Positions 17,001 to 23,977 of a DNA stretch of 64,000 nt are shown here, one piece after another. Position 1 is the first letter of the stretch; every line of letters starts with the position of its first letter. A program made the translations under genes and the position numbers. The stretch comes from a virus. The stretch is from IMG/VR virus record IMGVR_UViG_3300035670_000049, positions 1 to 64,000 of that record; one strand, written 5' to 3'. The notes beneath the pieces were generated by a model. It was not told the origin of the DNA, did not search any database, and saw only the letters and a list, made by a program, of their open reading frames with translations.

Positions 17001-18870
17001 TAAGTGAGTTTAATCTTAGATTCGATTAAAGCAGTTGTTTGAGCAACCTGATTACCTACTGGATAGAAAGTAAAATCATCGATAGAGGCAGTAATACTTG
17101 TTGTTGTGCTACTATTAATATAGCAACCTACCCAGTTAAATATGCTCGCTTGACTTTCTGAAAGTGTTGCACCAGATGCTGCCCAATCAGGCTCTGCATC
17201 TCCATCTTTCCAAGCCTTTATTCTTATGCTTAATCCTGTTTTTCTTGCCTTTAAAATCCATGTATCTCCAGCAACATATGTGCCATAGTTAGTATTTGGT
17301 GTAGTAGAACCATATTTCCATACTCTAAGTGTTATAGTACCTGTAGAACTTACATCTATAGCTGGATGTATATAATTACTACTTCCTGTTTCTTGAGCAG
17401 TATTTTTATTTAAGAAAACTCCTACTGATATAGTAGATGAAGGAAGTACATCTAAACTAAATTTTAAAGATACTTCCCAATCTGGGTAGTATACAGAAGG
17501 ACCAGTTTGTTTTGTCATAAAAACTTTAGAGTTACTAGTACTGGGACCTACGTAACTTTGGTTCCCATTGACTCCAACTCCAGTATTACCATTTAAACTA
17601 AGCCAAGTATCTCCGTTTTCTGCTGTTCCCCATCCACTACCGGAAGAAACAGTTCTGGTAAACGTATCAAGTAGTGTTCCATAGACAGGAAGTATCTGGG
17701 CCATCGCAAGTGCATGAGCCCTTGTCGGAACAATCCATGCTGCTGCTTGCGCAAATTGTTGCTTTATATTGGAATCGATTAAAGCATTTGCTTGAGCGTA
17801 ATTATTAGTATTACTGATTATGATGTATGTTTGTGCTTGTGCTGGACTCTGTATCCCATTTAAGATAAGAGCATTAGCCTGAGCATACGCTTGCATTGCT
17901 GCCTTAATCGTACCTTGAGACTGAGCATAAGATTGAATAATTATTTTTATTCTTGCTTGTGCTTGTGCTACTTGGAAATAGGTTTGTTTAACTAAACCTT
18001 GTACCATAGAATGTACAAAGGAACTTGCTTTAACTGAGGATGAAGCCTGAGCGTAGGACTGCATGGGTGCAAAAATAGTTGCTTGGGCTTGCGCAACGGG
18101 CTCTGCTGTCCATCTAGTAACTTTGAAGTTATCAATTTTTACAACAGTGTTAGTAGAAATTCCGGCACCAAGAACACGAAGGATTGTATGTCCGGGTGGT
18201 GAATCTGTTGTAGGAATAGGAGTATGAATAGCACTATAAGAATATACCGTTTCTGGTGCTGCTTTGTTCCATGTGCGAGAATCGGCTTGTACTTTTCCTG
18301 TACTTGTATTCCAAAAAACATAAGCGTCATAAACCCAAACATCGCCTAAATTACCGTAAGTTGCTCCAGAACTCCAAGTATTAGCGGCACTTCCATATCC
18401 AGCAGCAAATTGAATTGTTTTATTTGATTGTATAATAATTCCAGCAGTTTTTGCACCATATACTGTTGTATCAAGAGTAGACCTACCGCCGTCATAAACA
18501 AATATATTAATTCCAACATCAGAAAGTTCGGTAAGCAATCCATATTCAAACGATACTCTCCACTTAGCCGGTGCAACCATATTTGTTAAATGTATAAACA
18601 TTTCATCTTGGTTAATTAAATCTACTCTTGCTTCTCCAGACGTTACTGACCAGCCAGCAGCAGAAGATGAAACCTTCCAATCCCCAGCATTATCAGATGT
18701 TCCTAAGCCGGGAGATACAGTACGAGTGAATGTATCAAATACTTCAGAATATTGTGGAGTAGTAAAAATTAATGCCATTGCCAGTGCATAAGCCCTAGCA
18801 GTAACTTTAATTTGTGTTTGTGCTTGAGCGTAGGAAGGAACAATACCTTTTATCTGTGCTTGAGATTGAG
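5450..18870 (-). repeat. Hundreds of bases of degenerate 42-bp coding repeats
   Basis: Within the three giant genes a 42-base unit coding for about 14 residues, core AQAQAxIKxTY, recurs many dozens of times. The longest runs are in 5455-7600, 8150-10260 and 10690-11040. Units differ at DNA level, more than at protein level, which implies selection on the protein while the DNA diverges. Runs are interrupted by non-repetitive beta-rich domains. Confidence 0.9.
8092..14286 (-). CDS. Giant repeat fibre-like protein B (2064 aa)
   Basis: Same N-terminal beta domain as protein A (1-160). Around 195-400 a ConA/LamG-like domain starts YDTFTRSVTDGLGTSDN. Further beta-rich domains occupy about 430-1060 and 1190-1330. 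The [YF]AQAxAxIKxTY repeats fill 1070-1180 and 1330-2045. The C-terminus HPVADISNDGWRGVVI resembles the end of protein C, so C-termini of B and C are related while A differs. Long fibres with ConA-like heads usually bind surface glycans. A GC-rich patch lies near 13925-13995. Confidence 0.85.
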   Translation of the reverse strand: MAILTKAANSYTDVVDTWSSQTNAYSTTSDDQYASITLSSRNGTAEIRYGFPSYATSDIPDGSTINSVKVSAEVGLNQSIGSIIQITIENPSGTDVGTPVDTSSTTDVLIECTATTTPTLQNLRDQTVFAHFLYDRANSATSETARIDYVSITVDYTAPVVNSLAQAQATISTTNRVFAQATAKILPTPVYSSVYDTFTRSVTDGLGTSDNAGAWTVIDQPTYFDVDGSQLVVTNSGTAPRASLGKLVAPDFWMVKFKFKFESTSADSYVIVRDGTDASVTSLSAGNGFGGTFQVADGNILGVVMVNTTWGGANGGVAEILNYQAGTWIWLRGWMKHADNGTYQTGYVRIWKDGDPEPATYVTITNESSFVSYPIGHVATAFNAYAGQTTTVDDFQLSQAYFEQTGQAQAQIIGVGKSFAQSQAQISSSSTTPASIYYSEGLGFSVLGTTWTDAAEIASTNMVANKTYLILVGGFIENDSASSQAEVRVGYGTTPTIFTDGTGSIDESILTTSKTPFGFMFTHTQGGTAERYVVQVRNSSASQTTAGDAWIVAIRLTDELTENTDYYTNSVTADYTTTASYASQASVTFTPDGTDPWLILGHATRLSPVTDGTSSVKLRINDSVANALVETTEDGGDIVNDIRPLVMAAVYVPSNASHTVTIDAAHTGTTAGTVFNSSIFALNLSKFSTVAYERTAGDVTPATDPSWTTVATVSPTPSTTGDWLVLGYLTTAFVTVTSTRLLKTRLQINPSGGGLASDPAYGDDAPGMSNWDVNDLQPVLFFNKVSLTSGAARTINLDASVVSPPGTYSVRERSLVAVPLLYGGGGATTTRVFAQAQTQIKQVYSVFSQVQSQIKQTYPRGLAIVRETFSTGGGVPTGAGPYTHTVTYPTGISIDDYLVLTIGFNGGPGTVSLASDGWTLIGSAVGQTNPDTYLYGRKATSTWSGNFTYTTSNSLYTGYVLARYSGVDTTNPLDVTAVGTDGAAALTFTLTGISTVTDNAMVIVGVACNSSTAARLAIDADEPVTEFAEVFESSAIKDTLAADGIKATAGTTDTITGTIAQSLAWSGVVGALRPASGGTVIGPTFAQAQASIAKTSLVYSQTQASIIKTYQAYAQAQSTIKATYVVFAQAQTTIKQAYQVYAQAQTWIEAIYQGYGQSQTSIKTTYRSYAQAQAQIKATYQSYAQAQAELISGATERNSFAQSLALIGVTTDLYSAIDEAILDNTDYIVSDGTTNYVEVKLEDLGTPAWKKDHFLVVTACRFGASGSISPRLYQGINFITNTSISNSSWETVKLALSQSEMNAITDYSDLRIRFYPDSGAKFIVSQAYLQRPPAGAAAYKVSAQANAQIIGIPRQWAQAQADIKQTYYVFAQANAYIKVTDIEAYAQAQATIRATYTQYAQSQARIKKTYQVFAQAGAKISTTRVHAQAATWIEQTYNSWAQANAYIKMPEVEGFAQAQARIKQTYQAWAQGNAWIEVTTNNWAQANAQIKQAYQVWAQAQAKIATTRVHAQGAAWVEQTYLVWSQANAYIKSTEIEVFAQAQAQIKTTYQVWAQSQADIKQTYQAYSQAQANIKTLNSVYAQAQTWIENTYQAYANAQSTIKQTYQVYAQAQAEIVISLVTRYVFAQAQAQIKTTYDAYAQGAALVQGMYLQYAQAEAWIEQTYNLFAQAQSDIKQTYNSFAQTGAWIEATVNQFAQSGALIKTTYQGYAQAQTWIENAYSVFAQAQAQIKQTYYVVSQAQAHVKATYQAYAQAQAAIEQTYNVWAQSGAWIEQTYQAYSQAEAKIIQTYQAYAQAQAKIATTRVHAQAQSTVKATTYTFAQSGAYISGQVVWSAQAQATIAATSAQFAQSQAWIETTINQFAQAQAWIENTYQAYAQAAANIEATYNGFAQTSVWIENTYQGYANAQAFILLSGLNGYAQAQALTLQTYQGYAQANAYVIVRDIEAYAQSMAAIKATYYNWAQAQAYIKVTDNEAYAQAQALIKQTYSQFAQAEAYIKTTDIEAYAQAGALIKTTYVVYAQAEAYIFTTNTVQSQAQAQIYTPQHVHPVADISNDGWRGVVI

Positions 18871-19345
18871 AATAACTTCGATAGGTTGTAACAGGAGCAT
18901 CAGGCACGGATAGATAAACTTCATAAACGCGGATAGTTTCTATTCCACCAATCGTAGTCTGAGCCATTCTAACACGAAGATCACTATAGTTTGTGATGGA
19001 ATCTGCTTCAGTTGATGTAAGCGTATATGTATAATCAGTAGCGGTTGTACGGCTAATCGTTTCTGCGGCAGAAGTTGCTCTTAATGTTGCACCTTCATAT
19101 AAATAGAACGTTAATTTTTCTCCTGCTGCCGAACCATCTTGTACTATTGCACGTACAGTTAATACGTGATTCGTATTAGATGCTGGATCAGTAACACTTC
19201 CTAATTGTAACTCACACGCAAGCGTTGATCCAAGCGGACCATTTATATAGGTTGAATCAGACGAATCATTTACTTTTGAATATAAAGGGCTTGTCCACCA
19301 TGTATTAATTGTAACGTCGCTGATAGGTCTAGCAAACTGTGCCAT
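14288..19345 (-). CDS. Giant repeat fibre-like protein C (1685 aa)
   Basis: Has a distinct N-terminal beta domain (1-150, starting MAQFARPISDVTINTWW) and about five ConA-like domains. Their openings are recognisable as (D)TFTRTVS..GLGTSDN, LDTFTRTVSSGSGWG, DYFNRTVTDGWGAND, QDSFTEEGTG and QESYAGSPAT, near residues 205, 565, 830, 1090 and 1395. AQAQAxIK repeats link them. The end is PVLDITTNNWVRVVI. The strong AAAAGGTGGTGAG ribosome site supports this start. It is probably a virion fibre with several carbohydrate-binding modules. Confidence 0.85.
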   Translation of the reverse strand: MAQFARPISDVTINTWWTSPLYSKVNDSSDSTYINGPLGSTLACELQLGSVTDPASNTNHVLTVRAIVQDGSAAGEKLTFYLYEGATLRATSAAETISRTTATDYTYTLTSTEADSITNYSDLRVRMAQTTIGGIETIRVYEVYLSVPDAPVTTYRSYSQSQAQIKGIVPSYAQAQTQIKVTARAYALAMALIFTTPQYSEVFDTFTRTVSPGLGTSDNAGDWKVSSSAAGWSVTSGEARVDLINQDEMFIHLTNMVAPAKWRVSFEYGLLTELSDVGINIFVYDGGRSTLDTTVYGAKTAGIIIQSNKTIQFAAGYGSAANTWSSGATYGNLGDVWVYDAYVFWNTSTGKVQADSRTWNKAAPETVYSYSAIHTPIPTTDSPPGHTILRVLGAGISTNTVVKIDNFKVTRWTAEPVAQAQATIFAPMQSYAQASSSVKASSFVHSMVQGLVKQTYFQVAQAQARIKIIIQSYAQSQGTIKAAMQAYAQANALILNGIQSPAQAQTYIIISNTNNYAQANALIDSNIKQQFAQAAAWIVPTRAHALAMAQILPVYGTLLDTFTRTVSSGSGWGTAENGDTWLSLNGNTGVGVNGNQSYVGPSTSNSKVFMTKQTGPSVYYPDWEVSLKFSLDVLPSSTISVGVFLNKNTAQETGSSNYIHPAIDVSSTGTITLRVWKYGSTTPNTNYGTYVAGDTWILKARKTGLSIRIKAWKDGDAEPDWAASGATLSESQASIFNWVGCYINSSTTTSITASIDDFTFYPVGNQVAQTTALIESKIKLTYAQAEAYLKAPMERSALVAACIAGERFHLTDYFNRTVTDGWGANDSGDVYTLEAGTLSNFDVNGTSGTINLITSGEQLIIVPKTSVHEHGYEVRGIISLDKIPATDSIIVHVMGGYSTKDPSITTKSFGAQITFSTSSTFTMVASRIGSGNSSGTNSIPYAAGESWNFRIQAITRPPTSPTSMYTLNRRKLWKVGTEEPLWSTAATTETTVSTPYTVTPGPVLIRAYASSSVSNLPILVTLDDLEFKNGIAIDWLRHAQARAKIVYKGASSAQAQTSIKQTYPSFNPWGNPSTIAQDSFTEEGTGLVDLSTHTAEIGGTWTATSDWRLDRDLDRIDSIETFGTYYATLADVNTIGNGYIQAHLSGTTPYIGLRLNIVPSPNYDYSVRLSGSTVSLYRHGSVLASTVAGSGSYICFEVIGQSPTRLRVFRSDTSDFSGKVPIIETTDNTATHQRVSGYWGLTAITSPAYHDDLLAVQYAGEVVGSPFAQAQAEIVSSVANYKVSAQAQAQIKGTVYNHAQAQTQIKTTYQVWAQSNARIKQTYQVYSQANAAITKTSQAYAQAQTRVKATYPAFAQSAATIKATSRAYAQASVWIKQTYPFGGSTVVAQESYAGSPATNIDGSSLDIGGTWDVTTLIGTGGYTFTYVGDGTGRHGVQLPSGSRLLSAQASGVSFGDGDVYLTSDKDSYDEEDGSVVYGSVYSGILLRKGSGADAYRVTVSDNAVILYRITAGVASIVASVTYTAYTASYNARYRVNVSGYSPTTFKIRAWTLDQPEPSTWDIETTDNTSANQIQSGGVGTATYSIRSSISSSAAIFDDFLATTGSVVGPTFAQAQAAIKAITLNYSQAQAHIRITSNLLAQSQATILAAVVTTYASAQALALVYIPVYQRPVLDITTNNWVRVVI

Positions 19346-19375
19346 CTATCTCACCACCTTTTGGCGGTGAAAAGC

Positions 19376-19421
19376 AAAAAAGAACCGGAACGCCACTATT
19401 TCTAGCAGTGTTCCGGTTCTT
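19376..19421 (-). terminator. Terminator ahead of the giant repeat genes
   Basis: Eleven-pair stem AGAACCGGAAC/GTTCCGGTTCT (19381-19391 with 19410-19420) followed on the minus strand by TTTTT. It sits between the gene at 19493-20008 and protein C, so it should stop or attenuate read-through into the fibre genes. I found no strong promoter downstream of it, so partial read-through is likely. Confidence 0.85.
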
Positions 19422-19492
19422 CTTAGTATCACGCTGACCACTTCCCTATTGTATTAGAGTTAGAATATTGTATTATCCTAAGAGTTGTTTAA

Positions 19493-20008
19493 TTAATCAA
19501 TTCCTATCTGTCCGTCTATGAATAGACTGATCATTTTCTTAACATTCTTGCTCCCGAATTCTGTGGGAGTTGTTGTCTGTGCCCCGATAATCTTTGTCGG
19601 TGTCCCGTTGGTCATTCTTGTAAACCAGATCGGACGCCAAGTTAGCGGAGTAAGAGTATCGTTTCTTACCTTTGCATATCTTCCGTCAGCAGTAAGTAAC
19701 AAACGACCATCTTCATCGCGCCAATCTACTAATTCAAAACTGTAGTGTTTCAATAGCCCGACAATGTTTGTTTCGTCACAAATAAGGAGAGAAACTTTAG
19801 GATTAACAACGTATGGTAATTCGTTATCGACTCCAAAATCTTCTGGATCGATATGAATGATTCCCTCTATTAGATCAACGACAACGCTGTGTCCAAAGTC
19901 TTCTTGGGCAATGAGTGCGAGTAATCCGTCTTCACCATCCTGTACAGGACGGCCATGCGTATTCTCACTTACTATCGACCCAGTACGATAAATCGCCTTC
20001 CAACCCAT
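19493..20008 (-). CDS. Hypothetical protein of the virion region (171 aa)
   Basis: Starts MGWKAIYRTGSIVSENTHG. The body is mixed alpha/beta with no known motif; a glycine/threonine-rich segment (GTPTKIIGAQTTTPTEFG) is present near 135. It overlaps the end of the glycosyltransferase-methyltransferase fusion by 44 bases. It is conserved enough in position to suggest a structural or accessory role, but the function is unknown. Confidence 0.7.
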   Translation of the reverse strand: MGWKAIYRTGSIVSENTHGRPVQDGEDGLLALIAQEDFGHSVVVDLIEGIIHIDPEDFGVDNELPYVVNPKVSLLICDETNIVGLLKHYSFELVDWRDEDGRLLLTADGRYAKVRNDTLTPLTWRPIWFTRMTNGTPTKIIGAQTTTPTEFGSKNVKKMISLFIDGQIGID

Positions 20009-21422
20009 CAGCCTTCTCCTTCTCTACTTTTCTAATAACTTCAAGGGCTTCTTCTCTCTTCTTCTTGCCCGCCTTTGTTGGTGTACCCTTTGAGGCTTCA
20101 TCAACAGTTTCCTCTACAGGCTTCTCTGTTGACTCTTCATATACTCGCATCGGCCACCATAGATTACTATCCGGGGGTGGAGCCTCCAGATCATCAGGAG
20201 CAATGTTATCGAGCATCGGGTGCTTTATCTTAACTGCTCTTGCAATTAGATTCCACGATTCTGGTGCTGGAGGACCATTGATATCTCCCTCGCGTATCTC
20301 GATACTATTTTCATCAAAGACTCCAATAGATCGGATCAACGCACCTAATGTGTTTGGAGTAAATCCTACTGAGTGATGATTCTTTGGATAATCCTGTTCT
20401 CCATAGAGTACCCAATAATCTTCTGGCACCATCGTATCGTCTAGGATATGTCTAGCACTCCAACGTAAGTTTGGAACAACCAGACGTAATTCCCCACCGA
20501 CCTTGATGATTCGGCTCCATTCCTTTAGAACCCGATCAACAGAGGGCCACGGGAAATGCTCAAGTGTATGTGAAGAGAATACGATATCGAATGTCTGATC
20601 AGGGACTGGAAGATAGCGAACGTCGCAAATAACGTCAGGCTTTACTTCTTCCCTGATATCAAAGGTAACAACTTCTCCGTCAGGCCACGGTGAGGCTTGT
20701 GTTCCTACACCAATGTCTGCAATTAACTTATCACCCTTTGATGGAATTTCCCAAGCGGGTCTTGATTGTGGGGCGTTAGGAGGCATTGCATATAGCACAC
20801 TATTTCCCTTATCGAAATGGAATGCCTGAACGTCCGTGTCTGCCCAAATCTTAAATCCGGCTTTCTTTGCCTTCCAGTAGAAATACAAATCTTCTGTATT
20901 GTTTGGCGGTGAAAATGCTGCTCCCAAAGACTGGCCGGGGAAACTCAAGTAGTCAGTTGAATACCAAGGCCCACCAATCTTTTCAGAGATAGTCTTATAA
21001 ACGTCCATCTTAACGAGAGTCAAACCACTTCCTGCGGCATCAATCTCAATTAAATCCCCTACATGCCAATTCATATAGGGACCTTCAAGATGGTTCCTAA
21101 ATAGGAGAGGCATGGGCGGATTGGACTTACTCCAGTACACTCCATTGATAATATCTTTGTTATGCCGAAGTAACTTCAAAAATGAATTTGGAGGGGCAAT
21201 AACGTCGTCGTCTAACCAAAATATATAATTAGCATTCATAGCGAATGCATATTCCACAATCTCGTTTCGAGCTTCTGCGATTGGCTTCTTTAAGACAACC
21301 TTATCAATAGCCGAGGAAACAAGGGGAAACTGCATTGCTGCCCGTGCTTGTAAGAAATATGTGGACACCATCCCAAAGGAAGGAATTCCGACAACTACGT
21401 TAACTCCATAAACTTTACCCAT
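19965..21422 (-). CDS. Glycosyltransferase-methyltransferase fusion (485 aa)
   Basis: The N-terminal half has a GT-A fold: IPSFGMV opening, ARNEIVEYA, and the metal-binding FWLDDDVIAP motif near residue 72; GW-like W and acidic NTEDLYFYWKAKKAGF follow at about 175. Residues 230-420 are a SAM methyltransferase: LIADIGVGTQ, SSHTLEHFPW, VGGELRLVVPN. The C-terminal 60 residues are Lys/Glu-rich and probably disordered. The two activities on one chain suggest synthesis of a methylated sugar or a methylated glycan. It neighbours virion genes and the sugar cluster at 23335-26992, so virion glycosylation is a reasonable guess. The methyltransferase half resembles the protein at 3274-3834. Confidence 0.88.
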   Translation of the reverse strand: MGKVYGVNVVVGIPSFGMVSTYFLQARAAMQFPLVSSAIDKVVLKKPIAEARNEIVEYAFAMNANYIFWLDDDVIAPPNSFLKLLRHNKDIINGVYWSKSNPPMPLLFRNHLEGPYMNWHVGDLIEIDAAGSGLTLVKMDVYKTISEKIGGPWYSTDYLSFPGQSLGAAFSPPNNTEDLYFYWKAKKAGFKIWADTDVQAFHFDKGNSVLYAMPPNAPQSRPAWEIPSKGDKLIADIGVGTQASPWPDGEVVTFDIREEVKPDVICDVRYLPVPDQTFDIVFSSHTLEHFPWPSVDRVLKEWSRIIKVGGELRLVVPNLRWSARHILDDTMVPEDYWVLYGEQDYPKNHHSVGFTPNTLGALIRSIGVFDENSIEIREGDINGPPAPESWNLIARAVKIKHPMLDNIAPDDLEAPPPDSNLWWPMRVYEESTEKPVEETVDEASKGTPTKAGKKKREEALEVIRKVEKEKADGLEGDLSYWVDSK

Positions 21423-21447
21423 ACCTACTCCTTTTTAGTTATCTAAA

Positions 21448-22047
21448 TTACTGCTCGTCGTACTGGAGTGTAAATCCAAAGTACCCTGTTGTTCCTGCCG
21501 GTGCTGCGGCTGCTGCACTTAACTGTAGTGCAAGCCATCCACCCGGTGTGTTAGAACCTGATGCACCTGTACCATTGACACCTGATCCTGCTGCGCCTGA
21601 TGCGAATGATCCTAGACCAACGATAGCGCCCGCAGGAGATGCGGTACTGTTTGCGGCATTTGTTGCTACAGAAAGGTTAGAAGCGAAGTTAGTGTGGGTG
21701 TTTGTTCCCGCAAGACTTGCTACGCTGTAACTATTCTGTGTCTGCCCGTAGATTGTAAATGATGCAGTATTCGCAGAAGATGCGGCTGGTGTGAACTGCC
21801 AAAACTTTAGGTTAGAGACTGTGAATGCAACACCGTTTGTCCAATAACCCTTGATCCATACCGGCCAAGAGCCACTTCCTGCGCTAACAGGGTTGGCTGT
21901 ATATGTTACTGTACCTGTGTTATCTGCTGTTTCGAAATCCCAACTCATTGAGTTTGAAGACGATGTTCCCATTGTTGTAGAAGCGTTCCAAGCGGTTACT
22001 GCCGCGTTACTTCCGACATACTGTACCCATGAGAATGTTGCTGGCAT
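21448..22047 (-). CDS. Probable capsid/tail decoration protein (199 aa)
   Basis: Very rich in Ala, Ser, Thr, Gly and Asn, with beta-strand periodicity (WPVWIKGYWTNGVAF; SNLKFWQF) and a glycine-rich loop region near 145-175. The pattern fits a secreted-like or virion-surface protein rather than an enzyme. It lies between the fusion enzyme and the tRNA-Thr terminator. The ribosome site AAAAGGAGG precedes ATG. Identity as structural is inference from composition and location. Confidence 0.7.
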   Translation of the reverse strand: MPATFSWVQYVGSNAAVTAWNASTTMGTSSSNSMSWDFETADNTGTVTYTANPVSAGSGSWPVWIKGYWTNGVAFTVSNLKFWQFTPAASSANTASFTIYGQTQNSYSVASLAGTNTHTNFASNLSVATNAANSTASPAGAIVGLGSFASGAAGSGVNGTGASGSNTPGGWLALQLSAAAAAPAGTTGYFGFTLQYDEQ

Positions 22048-22123
22048 AATTATACCTCCTTTTATATGGTCATGTCAAATCCTTTTCCTTGTCCCTGTAG
22101 GCATTGTATTACCTTTCGAACCC

Positions 22124-22148
22124 AAAAAAATAAGCCCTAATGGGCTTA
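22124..22148 (-). terminator. Strong terminator after tRNA-Thr
   Basis: Minus-strand stem TAAGCCC/GGGCTTA with a four-base ATTA loop, then ATTTTTTT. It ends the tRNA-Thr/Ile transcript upstream of the structural gene at 21448-22047. Confidence 0.88.
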
Positions 22149-22165
22149 GTTTCCCCTAAAATTAT

Positions 22166-22239
22166 TGGAGCCCCCGACCGGACTTGAACCGATATGGGCG
22201 GTTTACAAAACCGCTATTCTGCCGTTGAATTACAGGGGC
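22166..22239 (-). tRNA. tRNA-Thr(TGT)
   Basis: Acceptor GCCCCTG/CGGGGGC, discriminator T, encoded CCA. Anticodon stem GCGGT/ACCGC, loop TTTGTAA. Confidence 0.94.
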
Positions 22240-22250
22240 GGTATAGAGAG

Positions 22251-22326
22251 TGGTAGCCCCGCATGGAGTCGAACCATGCTATTCTGTTTATAAGACAGAC
22301 GCCTCCAACCGGATGGCTCCGGGGCC
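22251..22326 (-). tRNA. tRNA-Ile(TAT)
   Basis: Acceptor GGCCCCG/CGGGGCT, discriminator A, encoded CCA. Anticodon stem TCTGT/ACAGA, loop CTTATAA. UAU is rare in bacteria, which normally read AUA with a lysidine-modified CAU tRNA, so this would allow the phage to read AUA without the host TilS enzyme. Confidence 0.92.
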
Positions 22327-22335
22327 GCAAATTAA

Positions 22336-22518
22336 CTAATACTTCAATGTGCGAGGATCGTAATAGATATCTGGGTATTCTGCGTTTGCTTTCTTATAAC
22401 CTATCAAGGGCTCGGGGCTCTCTATTGAAACTATCTTTGCTTCGATCTTCCTTCTTTTTAACCCTTTAATGCGAAGTCTTTTGGGCGCTTTAAAAAATTT
22501 CCTTATCCTCGATCCCAT
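22336..22518 (-). CDS. Small basic protein (60 aa)
   Basis: Arg/Lys-rich N-terminus (MGSRIRKFFKAPKRLRIKG), then a tail ending YYDPRTLKY. An AGGAG site lies 13 bases before the start, a loose spacing. It is located between tRNA-Ile and tRNA-Val. It may bind nucleic acid; no family recognised. Confidence 0.62.
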   Translation of the reverse strand: MGSRIRKFFKAPKRLRIKGLKRRKIEAKIVSIESPEPLIGYKKANAEYPDIYYDPRTLKY

Positions 22519-22542
22519 CTATATATCAAATCTCCTAAGTGT

Positions 22543-22620
22543 TGGTAGCCCCGAAGTGATTCGAACACTCAACCTCTTCGGTGTAAACGAAGCCGTCTAA
22601 CCAGTTGACTATACGGGGCT
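22543..22620 (-). tRNA. tRNA-Val(TAC)
   Basis: Acceptor AGCCCCG/CGGGGCT, discriminator A, encoded CCA. Anticodon stem CTTCG/CGAAG, loop TTTACAC. Confidence 0.94.
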
Positions 22621-22624
22621 AATT

Positions 22625-23302
22625 CTAGGGGGCAAGGTATCCATTATTAATCCAAGCCTCATGTGTAATTGGCATCTTCTCCTTGAAGAATTCTTTCAAC
22701 TCTACGGCATATTGCCTGATTTCCCATTGAGCATCGGCTCCAAGACGAAGATTCATAAAATTCATCAGTGACCTTGCATTGACAGTCCAGTAAAATTGGG
22801 TATATAAACTAAGCGGGAGAACCATACGAGCCATCTCTTTGGCTACACCGGCTTCCAGTAGAAGTTGATACTGTCCCCAAGCCATTATCATTGCTTCTTC
22901 ATAATCAGTATCGTTTGTATTATCCCAAATAATCCGGTCATGATCTACGTCAGGAAAGACGCTTCCCTGTTTATTACTATCAGCAGGAACACGCCAGCGA
23001 GCAGGGTAATAAAACTCTGGCTCAAACTCTACGTATCGTCCGCTCATCTCGTTATAGGAGCCAATTCGATGGCGCTGCCATTCCCGTACTACGAATAGGG
23101 GAGCCTTGACGTGAAACGTAAAATACGTATGTTCAAATGGACTACCATGACGATGCTTCATCATGTAGTTGATTAACTTCTCTTCTCTTGCGCCCATCTC
23201 TAAAGTAGCAAGATCAAAAGAGACTCTCGCTGCTTCAACGACTCTCTGATCCCCTCCCATAAAATCCTTAAGATCAACGAACCCTTTGTCAAGTACCTTC
23301 AT
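22625..23302 (-). CDS. thyX: Flavin-dependent thymidylate synthase ThyX
   Basis: Converts dUMP to dTMP using methylene-tetrahydrofolate, FAD and NADPH. The ThyX signature RHR-x7-S is seen as RHRIGSYNEMS at about residues 77-87. The upstream KHRHGSPFEH and downstream SLMNFMNLR blocks also match the family. At 225 residues it is near full length. Together with NrdJ, dCMP deaminase and IMP dehydrogenase it supplies DNA precursors. The transcript appears leaderless: a TTGAAC/TAAAAT promoter places the start at or next to the ATG, and no ribosome site lies at normal distance. Confidence 0.96.
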   Translation of the reverse strand: MKVLDKGFVDLKDFMGGDQRVVEAARVSFDLATLEMGAREEKLINYMMKHRHGSPFEHTYFTFHVKAPLFVVREWQRHRIGSYNEMSGRYVEFEPEFYYPARWRVPADSNKQGSVFPDVDHDRIIWDNTNDTDYEEAMIMAWGQYQLLLEAGVAKEMARMVLPLSLYTQFYWTVNARSLMNFMNLRLGADAQWEIRQYAVELKEFFKEKMPITHEAWINNGYLAP

Positions 23303-23308
23303 GCGACC

Positions 23309-23338
23309 ATTTTACCTCATTGCTCTCTCTAGGTTCAA
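23309..23338 (-). promoter_or_regulatory. Promoter of thyX, giving a leaderless mRNA
   Basis: TTGAAC (23333-23338), 18-base spacer, TAAAAT (23309-23314), then six bases to the start codon at 23302. The TTGAACCTAG start of this element recurs at promoters near 30550, 31340 and 46545. Confidence 0.7.
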
Positions 23339-23976
23339 CCATGCGGCCTTACGTAGTGATGTAGCCCAACTAACCAGTTATAACGTCCCTCATCGATGCT
23401 CCCATCTTCTAGGAGTTTCTTGTAGGTTTGCAGATACTCCGTTTCCCTCGTAACTTGCTTATATGTGGTCTTTCGATGATAGATGACCCAATGATCCTTA
23501 TAGGTTCCTCGCCCTTCGAACTGATCGTCTGCATGAATATTATTCAGAGGAAATTTAACGGATTCTTTACGGAAGAGTTTACACTTCTGAAAGGTTCTTA
23601 CATGCTGTCCGTCGATTATTTCCTGCTGATTGAAATATACATAATCCCAATCCTTTTCTTCCCCATATGGCCCAAAGAATTCCATTATCCCGAGCATCGC
23701 TGCATCGCTGAGTCTTTCATCTGCGTCAAGCATGAGACACCAAGCACCGTCAGGAACCATCTCCTTCGCCTCATGTTTTACTGTCTCTGGAAGTCCTGTA
23801 TGCTTTATGGATTTATACTGAAACTCTGCATTCTGGAAAGAACCAAGAATCTCCTTTGTCTTATCGGTACTCTCATCATCTACGATACGAAATCCAGAAA
23901 CTAGGGGCTTAACGTGGCTTATTAAATCAACTATCTCTGACTCTTCATTATAAACTGCTGCTATAAAATAGAGCAT
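23335..23976 (-). CDS. Glycosyltransferase family 2
   Basis: GT-A fold start YFIAAVYNEESEI, nucleotide-sugar part VDDESTDKTKEI near residue 35, and DADERLS near residue 87, the metal-binding DxD region. C-terminal helices contain a His- and Arg-rich segment (WVIYHRKTTYKQVTRE). The product is a sugar transfer to an unknown acceptor. It is the first of a run of sugar/methyl genes on the minus strand and is two bases from the next one. Confidence 0.9.
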   Translation of the reverse strand: MLYFIAAVYNEESEIVDLISHVKPLVSGFRIVDDESTDKTKEILGSFQNAEFQYKSIKHTGLPETVKHEAKEMVPDGAWCLMLDADERLSDAAMLGIMEFFGPYGEEKDWDYVYFNQQEIIDGQHVRTFQKCKLFRKESVKFPLNNIHADDQFEGRGTYKDHWVIYHRKTTYKQVTRETEYLQTYKKLLEDGSIDEGRYNWLVGLHHYVRPHG

Positions 23977-23977
23977 A

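Noticed and set aside
22049-22078. TTGACA-18-TATAAT just before the start of 21448-22047
   Set aside because: Its -10 lies between the ribosome site and the start codon, so transcription would begin inside the gene; possibly chance or an internal promoter.
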